DNA from: Deinandra increscens subsp. villosa
Lineage: Eukaryota; Streptophyta; Magnoliopsida; Asterales; Asteraceae
Assembly: GCA_039602395.1 (NCBI GenBank)
Contig: JBCNJP010000019.1
Location: 4,718,335 to 4,782,334 of the forward strand
Length of the DNA: 64,000 bases
Direction: 5' to 3'
Of this stretch, positions 43,370 through 53,444 are shown piece after piece. Position numbers and translations under genes: made by a program. Below the pieces are notes generated by a model that worked only from the letters and a program-made list of their open reading frames with translations, was not told the origin of the DNA and made no database searches. Numbering within the stretch: the stretch's first letter is position 1; each line of letters starts with the position of its first letter.

Positions 43370-46332
43370 CTACTTGGTTGGAGATTCAGATCTTTCCTTT
43401 CTTTTACCTGTTATACATGTGATTTCAGAATTATGAGAAGAATTGCAACTCTGGTTTATAACTTCTCCATTAATCATCTTTCCAGATTCTCGCGCTTCTG
43501 CAGACTTGGAGAATTCGTCGGAAGCCTTGCAGATTTCAGGGCGAGTAATGCAAAGCCATGTTCTTAGGTGGCGTTTGGTTCACGGAATGTAATGTAATTG
43601 GAATTGTAAAGTTTTCCTTTTAAAATTGTGCTTAAGTTGGGTAAGGAAGGAGTTTGGAATTCAATGAATTCCTCTAATCAATGGAATTTGAGGTCATGTA
43701 ACTTTCCTTCGTTAAAGTGAAGGATTTCTAAATTCCATTGAGTATAGGAATTCATTGTATTTCAAGCCCTTCCTTACCCAACTTAAGCACAACTTTAAAA
43801 GGAAAACATTACAATTCCAATTACATTACATTCCGTGAACCAAACGCCACCTTAGTGTCTCATCATTGTATTCACCGGTAAGAGGCACATGCCACGCCCC
43901 TCTCTCTGATTCCTAATAAAATTAGTGAATTTTGTACTTCAGGTCTCAATAATACTGTTGACTAATGCACGTTTTTGACCCGTTTGTTTTTTAATGAGTA
44001 GCTTTGGATCATGTTTTATCCCAAACGGGTCAAATCAAGAAAAACAAGACCATAAATATGGAAAATACCTGAATAACAAGGGAATATGAAGGCGGCATCT
44101 CAAGTTTAGGTTGACCTTTTGGAAATGTGTAGTGAACCTGCATGGTGGAAAGCAAGATCACAATGAGTTTAAATGTTATATTGTCTTATTATGCAGTTTA
44201 TATAATCAAGGTTCCGTTTTTTGTTTGATTATATGACTAAATTTACGTGATTTATGGTTTCAACATAAAGATGAAAGAGATGAAAAGTCACGAGAAAGCT
44301 AAGACTAATTTGCCCTTCAAAATATGTGCTTGAAACCTTTCAATAGGATTAACGAATGCACGGATAGTTAAACTCTTGAAATATAATACAATACTAAACA
44401 AGATATGTACAAAGAACATACCTGATGTCTTTCTTTCCACCTCGGAAAGAAACTGCGGCCCAAAAGTTCAAAAATGTGATCTCTCATTTCATCATTTGTC
44501 ACAAGCATGCACTTGAGTTTTACAGAAGCATAAATCCAATACCTAAATGAAGAACAAAAAATACAACTTATATATAGATCAGAAAACATATATTAAATTG
44601 AAATGTAATAACTTAAACTATCTTACCAATCATCATTTGAACCAACTGGTGTTCCATATAGAATCCCATTGTCAATCCATTCTTGAAGTAGCCCTCTGTT
44701 ACAAGGATTAGCTAAAAGGGCGTGTATCCGTTTTTCGTGTAGAATGACTAGTGGCCATTTATTGCTTCTCTTATACAGTTCCTTAACAACAGCTTCAAGC
44801 TACTTTATAGCAATTTCAAGAAAATAAAACTGAATGTGTTAGAACAAGTGGTCTCTTAATTTTTTTTTTTAAAAAACAGAAAACATAACAAACATTATGC
44901 ATAAAAGAAAAAGGGATTTACTGTTTACAACCTGAGAAACACTAAATCCACCCTCTGCAAAGTTTTGCTGGTAGAGTCCAATATTTGCACCATCTACTAT
45001 AGCTTCAAAATCATTATGTTCTTCCAGCCAATTCTAAAATTAAAAGAAAAAAGTATTTATATTTTATATTATGTTATTTCATCATTACCTCTACAAGCTT
45101 GGTTTTAAAAAGCGTGAGGCACTTCGAGTCATTTAGGCCCCAAAAGCCGAGGCACGAGGCAAGAGCTTCACGTACGTGAGTTGTTGCTTATGTCCAACCA
45201 AAAGCCGCATCTCTCTCATCTCTGTTACATATCAGACTTCTTTATGAAATAAACCATTAATAATCTTTTCATCCTTTTGGTTGTTTTTACATAATCAACA
45301 AATTTTGACACACAAGTGCATGAAGCCCTGCTTCAAGGCCCTCTCGCGTGCTATACAACAAGCTCACAAGATATCTGTAACAATATTACATCAAAGACTG
45401 ATTTAAACCGTTCTTTTTACCTGAAACTGAGTGAAATTCGATCGCTTTTCCCTTTCAACAGCCAATGCAACCACCGATTGAGCAAACTTCTCCGTATCTT
45501 CTCTACCAAGATCAACACAAGCCAACTCTTCCTTACATCCACAACAACCACCACGAGAATCTACTGTCGTTCTTCGCACCTCCCACTCGCCATTCCCGAC
45601 CCACCCAAGCCCGTGCCACCCACCTCCATTCTTCAAGATCACATCTTTAACCCGACCCATATCCCAATCTTCCAAACCACTCCCAACTTTCTTCCCAATT
45701 TCTCCACTAAACCAATTTTTAATAACCTCTGCAGTCAATTCACTAACACATCTCACACCTATTCTTAACTTATGCAAATACTCATACACCTTTTCTTCAT
45801 TCCCCACTTCTGCACTCACTTTCAGCAATGCAGCAATCTCTGGTTCCTCTAAACATAAACCGTTGCTCAATATATCTTTCTCCACTAAATATGCCATTTT
45901 TGCATCCAATTTCTTCACGTAACAAAACAAGACTGCATCATAGGTTCTCAACCTAGGTTTTTCGTTATAGTTGACTAAACTTTTAACTAACTTGAACGAA
46001 TAATCAGCGTCGTTTTTAGCTGCGGCTAACCTAGAAACAGCGGTGATGGTAGCTTCGTTAGGGTTTATCTTACTCGATATCATGTGGTTGAAAATGTTGA
46101 ATCCGTTCTCGATTGCCAAGTCTCCTGATGCTTCGAGTGAGTTGGAACAAATGTAGAGAAAGCAGTTTAAGTGGTGGAGATTGAGTTTGAGGTTTTGAGA
46201 AATTGCGAAATCGAAAAGGGTGATTGCGCCCGTGAAGTCTTTCTCTTTAGAGCAGATACTGAAATCGGAGTGGAATTTCAAAGCCGGCGTTTGCGACTTG
46301 TTGTCGTTTCTCTTTTTGCTCGGATTCTTCAT
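43370..46332 (-). CDS. PRORP: Protein-only RNase P (PRORP2/3 type)
   Basis: Six exons plus a MITE-split last exon: 45421-46332, 44932-45033, 44627-44799, 44422-44542, 44069-44137, 43851-43912 and 43370-43562, together 543 residues in frame. PRORP cuts the 5' leader from precursor tRNAs. Residues 1 to about 215 are PPR repeats. A zinc module uses C263 and C266 (GGCCGC), H467 (AWHVP) and C484 (TWLC). The NYN nuclease domain holds D318 (IVDGAN), D394, D395 (SNDDW) and D413 (VTNDE). The spacings C266-D318 (52), D395-D413 (18) and H467-C484 (17) equal those I recall for Arabidopsis PRORP1. The N-terminus (MKNPSKKRNDNK) is basic and not transit-peptide-like, so nuclear location is likely. A Tourist-like MITE interrupts codon 480 and must be spliced out for C484 to be made. 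Confidence 0.92.
43567..43851. mobile_element. Tourist-like MITE in PRORP exon (candidate new intron)
   Basis: This 285-bp foldback has ends GGTGGCGTTTGGTTCACGG and its exact reverse complement, and continues as a near-perfect inverted repeat of about 85 bp per arm. It is flanked by the target duplication TTA (43564-43566, 43852-43854), which is TAA on the gene strand. On that strand the first base of the element completes CTAAG before GT, and the second target copy plus one host base gives TAAG. Removing GT...AG (43850 to 43563, 288 nt) rebuilds the uninterrupted coding sequence exactly. Confidence 0.93.
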
Positions 46333-47535
46333 TGTTGTTGAGCAGATTCTAACTAATTATCCCATTAGAATCAAATAAGATTAAATCCTTTAAACTAAAT
46401 TAATCTTTTAAACTAAAATTCACAAACCAATTTGTACAATTTAAGCAACTGAAACAGTTCTTCACTAGCACAAAAAAGATAATCTTTTAAGCTAAATTAA
46501 TTAGAAATCCTTATTGTCTTCTTCTTCATCAGCTTGTAGTGGCCAAAACAGTTCTTCACAAACGAATATGTACAAGTTCAAGTTCACTATTATTCAAATA
46601 ACAACACCTTTATAAACTAACATATCTAATCAAAATACATAAATCAAGAATAAATCTTTACCAAAAACATCAGCGGAACACTAAAGCTCGCATACTTGTG
46701 TTATTTTAGTGTGTGGCTTACTTAAATTCGGTTGTAATTAAATAATTTGAATTTGGTAATTGTTAAGTGTTAAAAGAGAAGAGAGGCAAGCAAACTGTTT
46801 GTATAAGTGATATATTTTTGTTAGGCAAATTTCAAGATTATATAGACTCGAACCATAGTTTAAAGGTACCTTCCCGCACAACTAGATTTGTCTTGCTTTT
46901 GCTTTTTGAAACCGAAAACTTGAACCTTCATAGCAGAATCCGAGTTTTTTTTTTTTTTTTTTTTTGAGAGAGATGAGCAGCAGCAAAAGGAAGGAGTCGA
47001 TTAGGTGGGAGAGATATGTTTGGTTGATGCACTTGTAGAGATGGAGACAAGGGTTTAAATAGGCATCACTGCAGCAGTACACAAACCCTAACGGAGTGAA
47101 GCAAGCTCTTATATGTTTATGATTGTTTTGGGTTACGAGTGGGGATATTAACATGAAGGTGATGCAATACAAGAGATTAAAAGATAATTCTTTATCAATA
47201 TAGTAAATTGGGACATAAAAATAAAAAATAATTAATAACTATAGAAGAAACAGTTAGTCCGGTCCACCGGAAACAAAAATTACCTACATGCAGAATGATA
47301 TTATGCCATAAAAAATTAAATTTTAGTCCAAATGTTTAGAACATGATTTTGACCCTATTGTGAGCAAATCGGATCCCAATAAACACGACACATGAGCCCA
47401 TTAAGAGTTAACAGACTTAGAAACTTCCAGCCCAATACAAAGATTTTGTGGTGAATGGGATCATTTTGGGAATGCACGTATAAGGCAAGTGATGAGGGAA
47501 GAGGGGAATCAGTTATGAATATTGTTGAATGTTGT
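46333..47535. repeat. PRORP upstream region with dispersed repeat
   Basis: It includes the PRORP promoter on the minus strand, and a segment (46590-46945) related to 31480-32190, of unknown type. A T run of about 21 lies near 46946-46967. No further gene. Confidence 0.5.
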
Positions 47536-47544
47536 ATTCTCTCT

Positions 47545-47700
47545 ATGGTTGTAAACGAGCTGAGTCAGGGTGAGCTCGGGCTCGGCTCGTTTAGAAGTCG
47601 AGCCGAGCCGAGCCAGCTCGTTTATTTTAAAGAGCTAAAATATTGAGCTCAAGCTCGGCTCGTTAAAAGTCGAGCCGAGCCGAGCCGGCTCGTCGAGCCA
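47545..47700. repeat. 'gagccgagcc' repeat terminus
   Basis: A dense array of GAGCTCGGCTCG-like words, mirrored at 55440-55629 and related to 24020-24471. Confidence 0.7.
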
Positions 47701-48170
47701 ACTAGTTTATTTTTTAAAATTTATATTATTTACACATATTGATATATAACGTGACTAAAACAGAATTTTTGACATACTCGTAAAGAAAATTCTAAAATTC
47801 GACGTTTATTTATTTATTCTATACCCTAAACATAATACAACTGCAAATTCAAATAGAATGGATTATTATATTCATGAAGCCTAATTTACAAGTCTTTACT
47901 GCATTGTTTTGTTATACATCCACAAAGCCTATGGTACAACATATTTAAGCCAAGTGTATAACAGTACTTGCTCAGGAGGTAGGACCATATGGTCCTTTTC
48001 TTTGCGTGTTTATCTTTCCCAATCACCAGGGGCGGCTATGGGCAGGGGCGAGAACGGCGACCGCCCCGGGCCCGGGATTTTAAGGGGCCCGGAAGTTTTG
48101 TAATAAGTTGTTATATATATATACATAAAATTGTGTATTAATACATTGTATTCTGTTATTAAATCGAATG

Positions 48171-48260
48171 AGTGATTGGCGCAGATGGTTATAGTGTTTG
48201 GTGTAAGGATGTAAGGGGAAGGTCACAGGTTCGAGTCCTGCCCACCTCCGTTTTTTTTTT
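48171..48260 (+). other. tRNA-like pol III promoter segment inside hAT leader
   Basis: The A-box-like TGGCGCAGATGG (48177-48188) and perfect B-box GGTTCGAGTCC (48228-48238), 51 nt apart, are followed after 12 nt by a T run (48251-48261) that would end a pol III transcript. The acceptor stem pairs at only three of seven positions, so it is not a tRNA gene. It looks like a tRNA-derived SINE head or a captured tRNA promoter. Confidence 0.6.
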
Positions 48261-48807
48261 TCACTTATGTTTAATGAGGGACTAAAATTGAAAATTTTAA
48301 AACCTTTTTTTTACTTCCATCGCAAAACAAAACACGCACAGAACCTCAGCCCTCCACAGTCCCCTTTTCTTCCCCACAGCCCTTTTCTTCCCCAAACCCT
48401 CCACGCCTGACGCCTCCACAGCGGCACCGCCCCTCGCCGGTCGCCCTTCCTCCTCGCCGTCGCTCGCCGGTCGTCCCTCCTCAGCCCCTCGCCGGTCGTC
48501 CCTCCACAGCCCCTCGCCTCTCGACGCTGCTGCTGCCTTGCTTCAAAAGTTCAACCCTAACTCATAAGGTTTGTAATTTTTATTTCTAATTCCTTTAATA
48601 CTAGTTTTATAAGTTTAATTTTGGTCTAATTTAAGAGTTCATATGCCACATTAGCTTTTATTGTAATGAATTAGGGTTCATATCATCATATGCCTAATTT
48701 TGGTCTAATTTGGTCTAGTTTTATAAGTTTAATTTTGGTTCAATTTTGATGTAATTAGTTATGATTTGTTGTTTATTGTTTAATTTTATGTTTTTATGTA
48801 TTAGATT

Positions 48808-51345
48808 ATGGCTCCCAAATCCTTTTACAAATACAAAAGTGGGTCTATGAAACTTAAAAAGAAGAAATTAGAGAAGGAGTTAATAAAGTCTCAAGAAGGT
48901 GCTATATTAAGTTATTTCTCAAAACAAGCGACAACTTCTAATGTGGATGAAGATGGTGTGGATATGGATGATGTGGATAGAGGGGATGTGGATGTTAACG
49001 TGGTTGGAGAGAATGTTGATGTTAATGCGGATGAAGATGATGTGGATGTAAATGTGGTTGGAGAGAATATTGATGTTAATGTGGATGAAGATGTTGATGG
49101 TAATATGGATGAAGATAATGTGGAAGTTAAAATAGATATTTTTGATCCTAGGATGGGGGAAGGACTTAGTCCTAACTTGATCAATGAATTGGTAAAAAAA
49201 GGACCAAAAAGAGATTTGACTTTTACGAAAGGTCCCTTGGATAAATTTGGAAGACGGTTTTCCTCGGCAATGTTTACGAGAAATCTATCAAATAAGCAGA
49301 GTTGTGATAGAGATTGGTTGGTCTATTCGAAAGAGCTTGACAAATTATTTTGTTTTTGTTGTAAGTTATTTAAAAATGGGCTTCCAAAGGGTTCTTTGGA
49401 TGGCGAAGGTTATGTAAATTGGAAAAATGCTAGTTCTAGACTCAAAGATCATGAACTTAGTGTTGAACATGTGGAGAATATGAAGCAATGGTATGAAATG
49501 GGTCAAAGGTTGAACGTTGGTGAAACAATTGACAAAGTAGCATACGCCCAATATATGAAAGAAAAAGATTATTGGAAGCAAGTCATGTTAAGAATTATTG
49601 CACTCATCAAGTATCTTGCTAAACACAATTTAGCATTCCGTGGAAAGAAAGAAAAGTTGAATGAAAAAGGTAATGGAAATTTTATGGGATTGATTGAGAT
49701 GTTGGGAGAGTTTGACCCAATTATGAAAGAACATGTACGTCGTGTGACACATGATGAACTTCGCGTACATTATCTTGGGCACAATATCCAAAACGAGTTG
49801 ATAATTTTACTAGCTGATGAAGTTAAATTGAAAATCATCAAGAAAATAAAGCAAGCGAAGTATTACTCCATCATACTTGATTGCACCCCTGATAAAAGTC
49901 ACCAAGAACAAATGACTTTAATTGTGAGGTATGTCGATTTCAACTCTAATCCTATTAAAGTTGAGGAATCTTTTTTGGGTTTTTTGGTTGTTAAAAATAC
50001 CACCGGTAAAGGATTATTTGATGTTACACTTGAAGAGTTAAAGTCTCTAGGTCTTGATATTGATGATATACGTGGTCAAGGATATGATAATGGTTCGAAC
50101 ATGAAAGGAATACATCAAGGTGTTCAAAGGAGATTCTTGGATATAAATCCTAGAGCTTTTTATACTGCATGTGGATGTCATAGTCTGAATCTTACATTAT
50201 GTGACATGGCTAAGTCTAGTATCAAATCTAAGAATTTTTTTGGAACCATACAAAAGATTTATACTATCTTTGCAAATTCTACTAAGAGGTGGCAAATCTT
50301 GAAAGACAATGTTCACGGATTGACTCTAAAATCCTTATCCACCACTCGTTGGGAAAGTCGTGTTGAAAGTGTTAAGCCTATCAGATTTCAACTTGCAGAT
50401 ATAAGAGAAGCCGTGCTTCAAGTTGGGGAAAATGATGATGATCCTTTCATTCAAGGTGTAGCTACTACGCTAGGAGAAACCGACCTTGGTGATTTTTCAT
50501 TTTTGGTATCAATTGTCATTTGGTATGAATTACTATTAAAGGTGAATATTGTGAGCAAAAAATTGCAATCTAAAGATATGATTCTTGATGTTGCTATTGA
50601 AGAAGTGGACAAGTTGATTGAATTCTTCAAGGAGTTTAGAGAAGTGGGGTTTGCTAAGTCGATTAATGAAGCTAAAGAAATTGCCATTGAACTTGGTGTT
50701 GATCCGGTATTCCCTCAAAAACGACGGATTCGTAGGAAAAAACAGTTTGACGAATCTTCAAGTGAACCAGAAACCCTACTTTCACCCGAGGAGAATTTCA
50801 AAGTCAATTGGTTTTTAGTTCTTGTTGATCAAGCGATTGTTTCTCTTGAAACAAGATTCGAACAATACAAAGAATACGAAAAAATATTTGGTTTTCTAGT
50901 TCCTAAAAAGTTAAGGGAACTTGAAGAAAAAGATCTTAAGTCGTGTTGTAATCGACTACAAGATGCTTTGAAGTATGGTGAAGAATCAGATATTGATGCT
51001 GACGAACTTTTTTTGGAGTTGAAGACGTTTGAGACATTTTTACCGAGATGTATTATGAGTCCGTTTGATGCTTTAGCACATCTACAACGAGATAGTTTCT
51101 TTCCTAATGCAATCATCGCATATAAAGTCATGTTGACTGTTCCGGTTACAGTGGCATCAGCAGAAAGAAGTTTTTCAAAATTGAAATTGTTGAAGACCTA
51201 CTTACGATCTACAATGACCCAAGAAAGACTAAATGGATTGGCAATTCTATCAATTGAGAACAATATATTAGAGAATGTTAATTATGAAGAATTGATAGAA
51301 AAGTTTGCTACTAAAAATGCTCAGAGAGCCTCACGGTTTGTCTAG
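48808..51345 (+). CDS. hAT transposase (TTF zinc finger, DUF4371, dimerisation domain)
   Basis: An uninterrupted 845-codon frame starts at the first ATG after the probable leader intron. Order of parts: a Lys-rich N-terminus, an acidic Asp/Val repeat tract (about residues 45-110), a TTF/MYM-type zinc finger (about 158-235, with FCFCCKLF and late His), a DUF4371 and RNase-H-like core with SIILDCTPD (first catalytic Asp, about 358) and GQGYDNGSNM (second, about 428), and the hAT dimerisation domain (about 777-825, ASAERSFSKLKLLK and RLNGLAILSIE). The length is usual for full plant members. The enzyme would cut the element out of nuclear DNA and reinsert it with 8-bp duplications, as seen here. 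The acidic tract is encoded by imperfect repeats of 'gatgtggatgtta'. Confidence 0.93.
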   Translation: MAPKSFYKYKSGSMKLKKKKLEKELIKSQEGAILSYFSKQATTSNVDEDGVDMDDVDRGDVDVNVVGENVDVNADEDDVDVNVVGENIDVNVDEDVDGNMDEDNVEVKIDIFDPRMGEGLSPNLINELVKKGPKRDLTFTKGPLDKFGRRFSSAMFTRNLSNKQSCDRDWLVYSKELDKLFCFCCKLFKNGLPKGSLDGEGYVNWKNASSRLKDHELSVEHVENMKQWYEMGQRLNVGETIDKVAYAQYMKEKDYWKQVMLRIIALIKYLAKHNLAFRGKKEKLNEKGNGNFMGLIEMLGEFDPIMKEHVRRVTHDELRVHYLGHNIQNELIILLADEVKLKIIKKIKQAKYYSIILDCTPDKSHQEQMTLIVRYVDFNSNPIKVEESFLGFLVVKNTTGKGLFDVTLEELKSLGLDIDDIRGQGYDNGSNMKGIHQGVQRRFLDINPRAFYTACGCHSLNLTLCDMAKSSIKSKNFFGTIQKIYTIFANSTKRWQILKDNVHGLTLKSLSTTRWESRVESVKPIRFQLADIREAVLQVGENDDDPFIQGVATTLGETDLGDFSFLVSIVIWYELLLKVNIVSKKLQSKDMILDVAIEEVDKLIEFFKEFREVGFAKSINEAKEIAIELGVDPVFPQKRRIRRKKQFDESSSEPETLLSPEENFKVNWFLVLVDQAIVSLETRFEQYKEYEKIFGFLVPKKLRELEEKDLKSCCNRLQDALKYGEESDIDADELFLELKTFETFLPRCIMSPFDALAHLQRDSFFPNAIIAYKVMLTVPVTVASAERSFSKLKLLKTYLRSTMTQERLNGLAILSIENNILENVNYEELIEKFATKNAQRASRFV

Positions 51346-51579
51346 GTATGTAAATGTTGGTTTTATTTAATGTTATTACAATTCTCGTTAGATTATTAAC
51401 CTTTTATATATACCGTTTTAAATTTATATTATAAGGGCCCGGTTTTTATTTCGCCTCGGGCCCGATCTTGTTTTTGAATTTTTGGAGCCGCCACTGCCAA
51501 TCACTTTTACTTTACGTCTACATCCCATACCCTGCTTATACGCGTTGAAGACGAGCACACTTCCATACATGATCTTCCA

Positions 51580-52170
51580 TCGCTATGCAGCTTCACTGTT
51601 GGCGTGAGTCACGGCTGACGACCGTCTTCAAAAGTGTTCGTGGTGGGAGACGGTACCATCGGAAGCACACCTTCTCTGAATAAGAAATATCAGGGTGTGT
51701 GGATGAATTTTGAATATCGATGGAGGTGGAAATATTGATTCCGAGCCCTGCCAGCCGATCGCTGTCTTTCCCTCTCCTTCTACGCGGTGGGCAGACGTGT
51801 TGGCGGCTTTGAACATGTAAGTTTTTTATTTGATTTTGACCTAATTTCATTTTTTTCCATCGCTTCTGCTGTTATCTTTTTAGTTCTTAATTTCATTTCC
51901 GTCAATGTATTTACCTTATTCTTCATCAGTTGGTTTATCTTTCGTGATGGCGATTTTGGGTTAGACGGGGGAGGTGGAGGAAGAGGTCCGATGACGACCA
52001 GGGGAAATGGGGCCTTACTATTAGCAATGAAAACAAACACAAGCAGATGGATTGTTTACCACGGAGATGAGGCGGTGGGAAGACGGTGATTGCATTTGTT
52101 TGACAAATCGCGAATATAGAAAGAGAAGAGATGTTGGGTTTTCTCTGTTTCTTTCACCTCTTATGCTCAC
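51580..52170 (+). pseudogene. Unidentified gene-fragment exon(s)
   Basis: Sequence at about 51700-51815 reads DSEPCQPIAVFPSPSTRWAD and then VLAALN before a GTAAGT donor (51818). A diverged copy with the same frame preserved (DSEPCSPIVVFPSPSTRWPE) lies on the minus strand at 61765-61870. Conservation of frame across copies suggests a once-coding exon. The family is not recognised. Confidence 0.45.
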
Positions 52171-52179
52171 CTTCATCCC

Positions 52180-53436
52180 CAGGGGCGGATCCAGGATTTT
52201 ATTCTAGTGGGTTCACTTATTTTTCGGTGGTCGGAATTTTGACAACTAAATGTTAAAATTTTCGGTTTAGTCGGTTCGGGTCCGGTAAGGTTGATCACAC
52301 AATAACAATACGAATATAGACACAACCTCTTTTAAACTCAGCTTAACATATATCTGCGCATATTTTTATATACAGTTAAGTAAACCCATTAGCAAATAGC
52401 AATAACTAAGAAACACTGTGATTTGCTCTATTGTCATTAAGATTAAGTATAGTTAATTTACTAATTAAAGTCATGACTACAGAATAAGGATTACTTTAAC
52501 TTAGGAGTTTGTTAATAAGATCTACACATTTATATCAAAATATAAAAGACATTTACATCTCAAAAAAGTTTAAAATCTATAGTTTTAACACAAATAAATC
52601 AAGTTCTGTTTTAGATTTGGCTCAAATTTCACTAAAAACATGTCTTTATTAACAATCTATAATGTTAACAGAAACAAATCAAGTTCTGAAATAACTTTTA
52701 GAGTCTATAGTTTTGACCTCAAATTTCATTAAAACATATCTTTGCTGCACATTTTTACTAACAAGTCAAATAGAAAATTGATGCTGTATAGTTTCATTTA
52801 CTTGGCTTATTTACTACATAAGTCATAAATGAAATTGAAGTGTACAGTATAAGATGACATTGAACAAGGTTCTCATCTAAAATTCAGATCTCAAACTAAA
52901 TAAATTTTAGGAGGATAAGAAAATCTCTACAAAGAACGCATACTAGGACTAACTAATTCACAATTTCACAAAATTCATCAATTATTCAAGAAAAAATCCA
53001 ACTAATCTGAGAGTTTAGAACAAATCAAAAGATAAATTCAACTTACAGTAGGAGAGATCAGAGAGTCAGAGTGAGAGGGTCGCCGCCTCGCCGGAGGAGA
53101 GCCAGAGAGGGAGAGTCGGAAGAGTCAAAGTCTAAGAGAGGCAGGGCGTCAGGCGTGAATCGGAAGGTCTCGAAGATTGGGATTTGGGTGAGCGGCTGTT
53201 TTAAACACCATGCTAAAACCCTAATATATCTTGTTTTAGAAAAAACATTTGAAATAAACAATTGAAAAAAAAAGGGAAATTAAGAAAAACTGGACGCTTT
53301 CTGGATTCGAACTCTGCACCTCGAGGTTGTAAACATATGAGGATTCACTCCTATTTTTTTTAATATATTCCTACTAAAATTTTAAAATCCACTGGGTTCC
53401 CGTGAACCCGATACCAACATACTGAATCCGCCCCTG
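52180..53436 (-). mobile_element. Non-autonomous hAT element, family B copy 2
   Basis: The ends CAGGGGCGGATCCAGGAT (52180) and, in reverse complement, CAGGGGCGGATTCAGTAT (53436) are flanked by a perfect 8-bp duplication TTCATCCC (52172-52179, 53437-53444). Its minus strand carries a C/T-rich leader and 'ctgtaagttgaa' donor (near 53045) like copy 1 at 5769-6806, then about 850 bp with no transposase. It is a deletion derivative that kept promoter and first exon. It shares only the first nine terminal bases with the intact family A element. Confidence 0.92.
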
Positions 53437-53444
53437 TTCATCCC

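Larger units (their letters stand above)
48027..51496 (+). mobile_element. Intact hAT transposon, family A
   Basis: The terminal repeats CAGGGGCGGCT (48027) and, in reverse complement, CAGTGGCGGCT (ending 51496) are flanked by a perfect 8-bp target duplication CCAATCAC (48019-48026, 51497-51504). Just inside the ends lie further inverted words around GGGCCCGG. The 3470-bp element holds a single long transposase frame and a C-rich leader with a probable intron (donor near 48569, acceptor near 48805, just before the ATG). Intact ends, intact target duplication and intact gene make it a candidate autonomous, recently moved element. Confidence 0.93.

Noticed and set aside
45316..45768. 150-codon plus-strand open frame
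   Set aside because: It lies antisense to PRORP exon 1, whose protein is clearly conserved; it is a shadow frame.
48170..48245. Possible tRNA gene
   Set aside because: B-box is perfect but the acceptor stem pairs at only three of seven positions and the A-to-B distance is long; SINE-like instead.
48912..49184. Ser/Thr-rich minus-strand frame
   Set aside because: It is the antisense of the acidic Asp/Val repeat tract of the hAT transposase.
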